From Phymorhynchus buccinoides (Eukaryota > Mollusca > Gastropoda > Neogastropoda > Raphitomidae), in NCBI GenBank assembly GCA_017654935.2, contig CM065710.1, positions 11,297,120-11,361,119 on the forward strand: a stretch of DNA of 64,000 nucleotides, given 5' to 3'. A program made the translations under genes and the position numbers. Under the pieces are notes generated by a model. It saw only the letters and a list, made by a program, of their open reading frames with translations, was not told where the DNA came from and did not search any database. Below, piece by piece: positions 54,079 to 64,000 of this stretch (the stretch's first letter is position 1; every line of letters begins with the position of its first letter).

Positions 54079-57000
54079 AGTCAAAGTAAGTTTATTTCCA
54101 AAAACCCCCAGGGGGTACATGAAATTGTTACATAATACATGTAACTACTTCCAAATGAAACATTACACACATAACCAGCAGAGAGAAACATAGCGGTATA
54201 TAGTGCCTCACAAACCAACCTTACACAATCTAGTATACTCTCTCACATACACACACATAAAAAGCTATATATGCATACATCAAATTTAAACATAAAAAAT
54301 GCAGAGAACTAATTATCCCAATCACTAGTGATGGGATGTAACTACAGAAAAAAAAGAACACTGCATGGACACAATATTTGTGTTTTAAAATACCATTTAC
54401 TCTCACCTAAGTGGAAGGGTTTAAAGCCTAACAAAATAAAGAAAGGTCTTAGAAATATTTTACAATTATCTTAATAAAACTAATTAAGCGAATGAGGATT
54501 TTTGTATTTGTTGTTTGGAATAGAGAATGAAACTTAATAATATTTGGTCTTTTCTGGCAAAAGTTTGGCAAATATAGTTTCCTTGGTTCTTGGAAGGCTT
54601 GGCATTCAAAGATGTAATGGAATTCGTCTCCCAACACACGGTGTTCGCACTTAGGACAGAATCGTTCGTTGTGTGGGATGTTTTGAATCCTACCTGTTTG
54701 AATTGGTAGTTTATGGTTTAATGTTCTAAATTTAACAAACAAAATGGCTAAGTTTTCGGGTAAAGCTTTTAAATAATTTTCAATATAAAAAACGTCCTTA
54801 TATAGTATGTAATTACTGAACATTTGCTTTTCATTTAATTGTGAATACCAATGTTGAATAAATTGATCTTTCAAAGAACGTAACACTTTGGACTTAAACC
54901 AGTTTAGTGATATGTTAGGATGGGTTTGCTGAGTCCAAAAACCAGTCATTCCTAGGTTATTTAATAAAGTATTAACACACATTAAGAAGGTGACAGATGT
55001 TTGTTCTCTCCATACAGATGTAACATAAAACGATACATTATGCAAGAAAATTTAGACTGATTAACGTCATTCACAAGTTTAACCAATAACACAGCATTCT
55101 GCTCTTTGCTTGAATCTCTATAGGATACTGTCCTAGTTCTCCATAAACCATGCAGTTTGGTGTAGACTTATTTGTAGACTTATTTTTATCATTTTGTAGT
55201 ATCGAAGTTGCAACTTGGATGCTAAATCAGTCATATTGTGACACCACACCTCACAACCATAAAGAAGTATTGGTGCAATCATTCTGTCGAATAGCTCAAT
55301 TTTTATATCTAATGGTAATAATATCTTTTTGCTGTTTTTCAGAAGGCAAAACATGGCTCTTGATGCTTTATCATAAAGCTTTTTTGGGGCAAGATTGAAT
55401 TTATTATTGTAATTGAAATAAATGCCTAGATAATTAAACCCGAATACAGTTTCAATCCGCCGTCCATTATAATAAAAATGAGGAATATTACGTATTTTAC
55501 CTCTTGAAAACACCACAACATTAGTCTTAGCTACATTAACTCTTAGATCCCATCTATTACAGTATGTATACATAGCATCCAAAGCCTTTTGCAAATCTTC
55601 GACTGATTCTGCACACACGGTTGTGTCATCGGCATACAGCAACAAGAACATTTTTAACATTAAATGTTGGTCTTCTTCCCCCCACCCAAGTCCTCCAGCT
55701 TCCCGCTTTAAACTATTCAGTCCATTCATTTCCTCACTTATACATGATTGGAGATCATTAAGATAGATAGCAAACAATACAGGAGAAAGATGTTCACCTT
55801 GCTGAACGCCTGTTGTACATTTAAAAGAATTTGAACATTGTCCTCCAACTTTAACAACTGACTTAGCTGAATTGTACATGTCTATTATAACTCTCAAGAT
55901 GGAACCTTTTATACCCGAATTAATACGTTTTTGCCACAAAAAAGCTCTATTTACATAATCAAACGCTTTTTCATAGTCCACAAACAAGCAATACAATTTC
56001 TTTTTTTTTGACAAAAAATAATCAATAATGCAATGGAGGGTGAATACATGATCGACAGTGGAGTGCCCTGCACGGAAACCGCTTGTTCATTTCCAATTGT
56101 AGAATTCATATTAAAGAAAACATTTAATCTTTTGTTAAGTAGGCTAGTAAACAACTTACCAAAACAGCTTAGTAATGTAATTCCTCTATAATTTCCTGGG
56201 TCTTTATCATTACCCTTTTGTTTATAGATAGGAATTATTTCACCGATGGCCCAGTCTTCGGGAATCTTTCCACTAGAAATAATCAAATTGGAAAGTTTTG
56301 TATATAGCGACATCATTTTAACACTTGAGGCTTTTAAGAACTCGTTCAATTTACTGTCGTACCCATGGGCTTTGTTAGATTTCAACTCCTGAATAGCTTT
56401 CTTTACTTCTTCCTCAGTGAAGGGATTGTTAAGGATGTTGTTGCTGTTATCATCTACTTCAGGGCCCACGTCTGTTCCTGTTTCGTCTGATTCAGCATTC
56501 ATTGTTTTGAAATATTCATAAAAAGTATCGCATGATATTTTCGAATAAAGTTCTTCTCTTTCTAATTTAGGTCCATTGATTATTTTCCAGTAAGCTTTGG
56601 GATCAGAATTTTTAAGAGATCGAATATTATTTGCTATTTTTGCTTGATAAAGTCTAAACTGTTTATTTATTTATTTTTTGTATACACAACTTGCTCTTTT
56701 TTTACTGGCAAGATTTGGAGCAGATTTTGCACCGTTATATCGGTTCTTAGCAGTGAAGAAATGTTGACGCTTGTTTTCACATGCCTGGTTAAACCATGGG
56801 CAGTTATTATTCTTTCGTTTATATTTTCGATTTTTTTTTTATTATTATTTTTAAGCATGGCATTGTCAATTCCGCTTTTGAAAAGTATATCCCGTATGTA
56901 CCCGACTACATTATTAATATCATCACGACTAACAGTTTCTTCAGAGGACAATAGGTTATCCAACATACTGTTTATTTCCTGTATATTAACAACATCTAAT

Positions 57001-58261
57001 CCATTAATGAATTGCTCTTCCTTGTCACTTTGCCATTTTGAATACTGTTTATCTAATATTTCCTGATTAACTTTCTTACTAGTTTCATTTTTTGTATTGG
57101 TATTCTTTTTAGAGGGTTCATCAATTTCATGGTCATCATTAAGGGACAGTGTACATCCGAATAAAGTTCACAAAAATCCATCACTTCAAATCCGTTGACT
57201 AGATTAAATAGATTGACTGATACAATTACATAATCCACCACACTCACATGTTTACAGGTACATTTTCCAATACCAGCATCTTGCCCGGCGCGACCATTAA
57301 CAATACACATGTTTGTTGCCTTACAAAAATCTAACAACCTTTGTCCACAATTATTTGTTGTTTCATCCTGAGAAACCCTGGTTGGAGGCTGTGTATTATT
57401 AGCGTCATTCTCAGTATGGTTCATGAATAATTCAACTTTATCGGTTCCGTTATAAGTACTGTCATCAAGATTACCCGTTCGTGCATTAAAATCTCCAAAC
57501 AGGCAAACACTTTCGCGTTCAATATTTAGTAATGCGTCCTCAATTTCAGTAAAGGCGTCTTTATTTTCAAATGGTGAGCCTTCCGGGGGTAAATATGACA
57601 CGCCAAACAATATGTCCCGTGAAACAATTTCTTTACTTAGTTTGAAAAACAATACATTTGTACAAAGAATTTGTTCTACAAAAGAATACTTCCTGCTGTC
57701 TAGTATGCTAAATTTATCTTTTTTACTTTTACTTTCAAAAATTGCAACAAATTCTGCTATTTCGTCACGCACTAGTAAAACGATACCTCCATATTTCCTC
57801 CTAAATTTACCTCTATTTTTGTAAAACGGTGTGTAACCAGGGATCTGTATAGAATCGGTGTCATCTAGTTTACTTTCGGTGATTGCAATAATGTCTTGCT
57901 TATATAATAGTTCTATGAAATCGGGACACTTCAATTTGGATAGGACTCCACATACGTTCAAACTCAAAAACGAAAGTGATCTATCGTGATAATACTGCTC
58001 TACATCAACAAACTCATTATCACTGTCATTCTCATGACTTAAAACATCATCATCATTGTTACTAATATGTCCAACATCCTCCCCGTGTCCCACATCATTA
58101 ATATGCCCAGCATCATCCCCATGACCAACATCATCCCCATGACCATCATCATCCCCCTGACCAACATCATCCCCATAATCATCTTCATCCCCATGACCAT
58201 CATCATCCCCACGACCAACCTCATCCCCATGACCCAATCATACCCAAACAAACATTATTAA
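54079..58261 (-). mobile_element. LINE-A, right copy (minus strand)
   Basis: Counterpart of 32936-37118. Endonuclease frame 57053-58237, RT frames 55951-56502 and 55133-56014, and zinc-knuckle frame 54449-55045. It differs from the left copy by small changes. A G lost near 56085 shifts the G-N-E-Q-A region, the RT motif reads T-G-V-Q-Q-G-E instead of T-G-V-R-Q-G-E, and the run of A before L-F-V-D-Y-E-K differs so that more of the frame is continuous. Both copies are dead. Confidence 0.9.
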
Positions 58262-58363
58262 CATAATTAAACAGATGCTTGGGCATAAACAAATTATAAA
58301 GGATTGAAAGTAGGCCAACAGGGAAACACATTAAGAAAGAAAATTGCTGGGAGTTCGGAAGTA

Positions 58364-59625
<1,262 letters not shown>

Positions 59626-59628
59626 AGC

Positions 59629-59755
<127 letters not shown>

Positions 59756-60064
59756 TTTCATTTAGCTAGGGAAACATGAGATAAGCAACAACACTGGGGG
59801 GTTTTTCACCCAGCCCTGGGTAAAAAGGTACTGTAATAATAGCAAGTCAAAGAAAATTCAAGCAGCAAAGCTAACACATGCAATGAAAGGGATGGGAGGT
59901 GAGTGGGTAGGGATGAGAGAGAGGGGGGGGGGGGAGAAAGGATAGGGGTAATGTGAGGTGATGGGGGGTAGGGATGAGAGAGAGAGAGAGAGAGAGGGGT
60001 GGGTGGGTAAATGCACGCGTGGGCTATGGCAAGTGTGTGGATAAGTGTTTGCAATCATATGCGC
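59756..60064. other. no recognisable gene
   Basis: Short unique segment with a G run at 59926-59935 and a small GA tract at 59980-59996. Confidence 0.6.
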
Positions 60065-60125
60065 GCATGTGTGTGTGTGTATGTGAATGAGTCTGTCTGT
60101 GTCCGTGTCTGTGGGTGTGTCTGTG

Positions 60126-60215
<90 letters not shown>

Positions 60216-60249
60216 TGTGTGAGTGTAAGTAGTTATGTGTGTGTATGCA

Positions 60250-60321
<72 letters not shown>

Positions 60322-60345
60322 TGTGTGTGTGTAAGAATAGTGTGT

Positions 60346-60381
<36 letters not shown>

Positions 60382-60447
60382 CTCTGTGTGTCTGTGTGTG
60401 TGTGTGTGTGAGTGTAAGTAGTTATGTGTGTGTGTGCATGTATTTGT

Positions 60448-60479
<32 letters not shown>

Positions 60480-60646
60480 TTTGTGGGTGGTTGTCTGCGT
60501 GAGTGTAAGTAGTCATGTGTGTGTTTGTAAATTGCAATGCAATTAACGTGCGTCTATGGATGTGCGAGCATCAGTGACATGTGCGTTTCTAACAGTGTAG
60601 GCCTATTATGTCCATGCGTCGATGCATCGTCATGTGCGCGCGCGTA

Positions 60647-60716
<70 letters not shown>

Positions 60717-60855
60717 GGTGGGTGTGTGGGTGTGTGTGTGTGTGTGTGCGTGTGCGTGTGTGTGTGTGTGTGTGCGTGTGCGTGTGCGTGTGCGTGTGCG
60801 TGTGCGTGCGTGCGTGCGTGCGTGTGTGTGTGTGCGTCCGCGCGCGCGTGCGTAT
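60065..60855. repeat. (TG)n array with 170-180-bp higher-order repeats
   Basis: Nearly 800 bp of TG. Landmarks GTGAGTGTAAGTAGTTATGT at about 60219 and 60409, and GAGTGTAAGTAGTCATGTGT at about 60500, recur, so blocks of the array have duplicated. The right part carries GGGTGGGTGGG and GCGTGTGCG variants. Confidence 0.95.
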
Positions 60856-60872
60856 GTGTGCTTACCTTTGAT

Positions 60873-62250
60873 AATAATAATAATAATAATAATCCATGAA
60901 TCTTATATAGCGCTAGTCTCCTAACACAGCAGGACTCACCGCGCTTTACATGAAAACATGAAGAAGTGAAATTAACTCACGCACAAAACACCCACTCATA
61001 ATACATAGGGGAAGACGGGGTAAAAAGCGCATGGGCGGGTAAGAAGCCCACCCCAATTATCTCATGAAATAAAGAAAATTTCAGTCAAATTTGCCCATAA
61101 GACGAATGCTAGACATTAACGCTCGTCTCATGGGCAAAATGAGACTGAAATTTGCTTCATTTCAAGAGATAATTGGGGTGGGCTTCTTACCCGCCCATGC
61201 GCTTTTTACCCCGTCTTCTCCTATATATAATTATTTAGGGCAGGGGGGGGGGGGGGAGTGAGACCAGAAGCGTATTACATGGAGGAGGAGGGAAATAATA
61301 ACGTGAATTCACGCACACAACGCACATTTGAAATACCTACATACAAAAATAATATTTTAAAAAAGCGGTAGATTGCGGGTGGATGGACAGACAGAAATTA
61401 ACAAGAGGTATTTTTGAAGAGATGCGTCTTCAGGCCAGTTTTGAAAGAAGACAGAGATGGAGAGCTGCGGAGAGAGAAAGGGAGATTGTTCCAGATGTGT
61501 GGTGCTTGAGACCGAAAAGCTCTGTTTCCAACTGTTTTGTATTTGGTGACAGGTTTGCAGAGAAGTTTTAGGTTGCTTGATCTGAGGTTGGTATGTAGGC
61601 AGAGAGGAGAGAGGAGAGGTAGTCAGGAAGAGTTCCTTCGAAGTAGCGATAGGCGAGAGTGGCCACTTTATTCTCAACTCTCGCGTCAACAGGGAGCCAG
61701 TGCAGCTATCTCAGCAGAGTCTCCTGACTTCACCTTCAAAAACAGGTCTGAAGTGGGTCAAGCATGACCCGCGAAAGGGTGTATGGGAGTTATCAGTCGG
61801 GAAATGATCCAGACTTTGCCTAAGCTTCCTGACTTTATCAGACAAGAAGGAACAGACAGCATCAGGAATGTCTGGTAGGGCAATGTCTGTTGGAAGCACA
61901 TGAGTTTTTTTTTAGATTTCTCCATGAGTTTATCAGGCACAGCAAAGAGTTGTTTGCTGGAAGGACTGTTTTTAATTCCAGTACTGTACTATTTCATGTT
62001 TGGCTTCATCCTGTTTGTCCTTGAGCACGTCTCTATCACGCACGAAGATCATGAGCTCCACTGTCAGTTTGGTGGAGCGCCACTGACGTTCCACTTTACG
62101 ATCGAAGTTTGCACTTCTTGCTCTGGAGTTTGTCAGTCTTCTGGCAGAGGGACGATCAAAACGCACAGCAGTTGAGCGGGTCACTGGGGGTGGCCAAGGG
62201 ATAGTCATGTGTTGTATATCAGTTGTCACAGGCTCGAGCTGCACTCATGT
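60873..62250 (-). mobile_element. CR1/L2-like LINE, internally deleted (minus strand)
   Basis: On the minus strand from 62244: a linker with F-D-R-K-V-E-R-Q-W-R-S-T-K-L-T-V, and near 61850 L-S-D-K-V-R-K-L-R-Q-S-L-D followed by C-L-T-H-F-R-P-V-F-E-G-E-V-R-R-L. Near 61735 it jumps directly to the C-terminal L-H-W-L-P-V-D-A-R-V-E-N-K-V, then Y-L-S-S-L-L-S-A-Y-I-P and S-L-S-S-F-K-T-G-L-K-T-H-L-F. The whole catalytic RT core between E-V-R-R-L and H-W-L-P-V is missing. The 3' end has GCGCTATATAAGATTCATGG and then ATT repeats (60875-60897). A hairpin MITE is nested in its 3' UTR. Confidence 0.85.
61006..61223. mobile_element. hairpin MITE (copy 4)
   Basis: 218 bp, same family: TAGGGGAAGACGGGGTAAAA on the left and complement ending GTCTTCTCCTA on the right. 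Inserted in the 3' UTR of the CR1/L2-like LINE at 60873-62250, so it is younger than that LINE copy. Confidence 0.93.
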
Positions 62251-62371
62251 GATTATTGTCATGAGATAGTATATTAAAGTCATGGTTCGTCGCTACTGTC
62301 AAATGTTGGCCTTTTATATTTAATCAGAGAGACAGAGCGAAAAGAGTCAAAGAGACATGGACACACACGTA

Positions 62372-62940
<569 letters not shown>

Positions 62941-63373
62941 AGAGAGACAGACAGACAGACAGACAGGTTCAGGCAGGTAGACAGTCGGACAGACAGGCAG
63001 ATATGCAACACAAACAGACGTGAGAAAAAACAAACAACAGGCAGGCACATAAACAGATAGGTAGGTAAGCCTACTAAAAGTTAAACAGACTGACAGACAG
63101 ACAAACCAAAGACAAAGATGTTCCGAGTCACAGAGACACAAAAAACACGGGTAAAAAAACAACAACACAAAAGAGGCATAACACTACGGAAAGAGAACTC
63201 AAAAATAGTAAGAGACAGTTTGCTCCACACCATTTTTTGTGACATCACAATTCCTGATATTTTTGACGCTATTGAAATACCATACCTACCAATCACTACA
63301 CGATAAGAAAGTTAGAGGTGGACCTACTTTCGGGCAGGTCCATTTTTGTAAAAGTAGTATTAGGATTCTCCCA
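62941..63373. other. no recognisable gene
   Basis: GACA/GGCA-rich start, then A-rich unique DNA. No exon or terminal repeat recognised. Confidence 0.55.
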
Positions 63374-63622
63374 TTAACCCTTTCACCGCCAGCCATATTT
63401 CAGCCCAAAATGTACATTAAATTGACCTGGGTAGAGAACAAAATCCATCTGCAGTATTGGGGATTCTTCTGTGGCATATAATATACAATAAGGTCTATCC
63501 TTGCTTCCCCAAACTAAGACAATAGGGTCTATAGATAATAGACCCCAATTCGATGCCTTTAAGTGACATAGGTGTTAAATCACTGTGGTGCTAAAAAACG
63601 ACTTTGGCGGTGAAAGGGTTAA
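63374..63622. mobile_element. piggyBac-like MITE
   Basis: TTAA (63374-63377) and TTAA (63619-63622) flank inverted ends: CCCTTTCACCGCCA on the left and TGGCGGTGAAAGGG on the right. TTAA targets with CCC-starting ends are the hallmark of piggyBac transposons. Only 241 bp inside the target sites and no transposase, so non-autonomous. Confidence 0.85.
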
Positions 63623-63644
63623 AGGGAGAATACTATTGCATTCG

Positions 63645-63867
63645 TAGGGGAAGACGGGGTAAAAAGCGCATGTGCGGGTAAGAAGCCCACCCCGGGCCAA
63701 TTATCTCATGAAATAAAGAAAATTTCAGTCAAATTTGCCCATGAGACGAATGCTATACATTAACGCTCGTTTCATGGGCAAAATGAGGCTGAAATTTGCT
63801 TCATTTCATGAGATAATTGGGGTGGGCTTCTTACCCGCCCATGCGCTTTTTACCCCGTCTTTCCCTA
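63645..63867. mobile_element. hairpin MITE (copy 5)
   Basis: TAGGGGAAGACGGGGTAAAA on the left, complement ending GTCTTTCCCTA on the right. It begins 23 bp after the piggyBac-like MITE and carries a 4-base insertion (CGGG) in the left arm. Confidence 0.92.
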
Positions 63868-64000
63868 CAAATTCTTCTTTTTTATTTTTTTTTTCTTCTT
63901 TTTTTGTTTTGGGTTCGATTTGGCTGAAATTTTCAGAAGCGTTGCAGGACCTTATGGGTACGTAAAATTTGAAATATTAAATGATTTCGCTGAATTTTCC

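Overview
This window is animal nuclear DNA, most likely from a mollusc and perhaps a gastropod. The evidence is a split GIMAP/AIG1-type GTPase gene with phase-consistent GT-AG introns, several APE-type LINE families, tRNA-derived SINEs, many hairpin MITEs, and very dense (GA)n, (TG)n and minisatellite DNA. The species assignment is inference. Nothing prokaryotic is present. Two 500-base N runs (23540-24039 and 42654-43153) are scaffold gaps, so three contigs are represented.

Layout, left. 1-4620 is one large 41-bp minisatellite. 4.6-7.2 kb holds no recognisable gene. 7.7-16.4 kb carries a five-exon GIMAP-like GTPase gene whose introns are filled with repeats: a 723-bp foldback element, a 23/41-bp minisatellite, a pentanucleotide array, a SINE, a 685-bp MITE, a foldback element built on telomere-like TTAGGG repeats, and a CR1-like reverse transcriptase fragment. 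The last exon ends in a CaaX prenylation motif. The first exon is broken by apparent single-base indels. 16.4-31.5 kb is repeat-rich: a LINE 3' fragment, a hairpin MITE, a 58-base G run, CT/GA arrays, a pogo-like MITE and a 21-bp minisatellite.

Layout, right. 31.56-41.06 kb and 49.05-59.64 kb are arms of a nearly perfect inverted repeat with a scaffold gap between them, so either a palindromic duplication or two related contigs joined head to head. Each arm holds a CR1-like LINE 3' end, a decayed endonuclease-reverse transcriptase LINE (LINE-A), a SINE, a hairpin MITE, and the 5' end of a second LINE (LINE-B). LINE-B ORF1 starts with an RNase H1-type hybrid-binding (viroplasmin-like) domain, followed by a PHD finger, an SGNH esterase domain and a repetitive tail. 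ORF2 has an APE endonuclease.

LINE-B ORF1 is split in both arms, at the same codon, by a 4.78-kb element with 218-bp TG...CA long terminal repeats, a 4-bp target duplication (CCTT/AAGG) and a polypurine tract. That element encodes no recognisable gag or pol. It carries a TatD-family nuclease ORF and, in the left copy, a C2H2 zinc-finger ORF upstream. This LTR element with a TatD cargo, and the LINE with a hybrid-binding domain, are the most unusual things here. 60-64 kb holds TG/GA arrays, a deleted CR1/L2-like LINE, a piggyBac-like MITE and two more hairpin MITEs.
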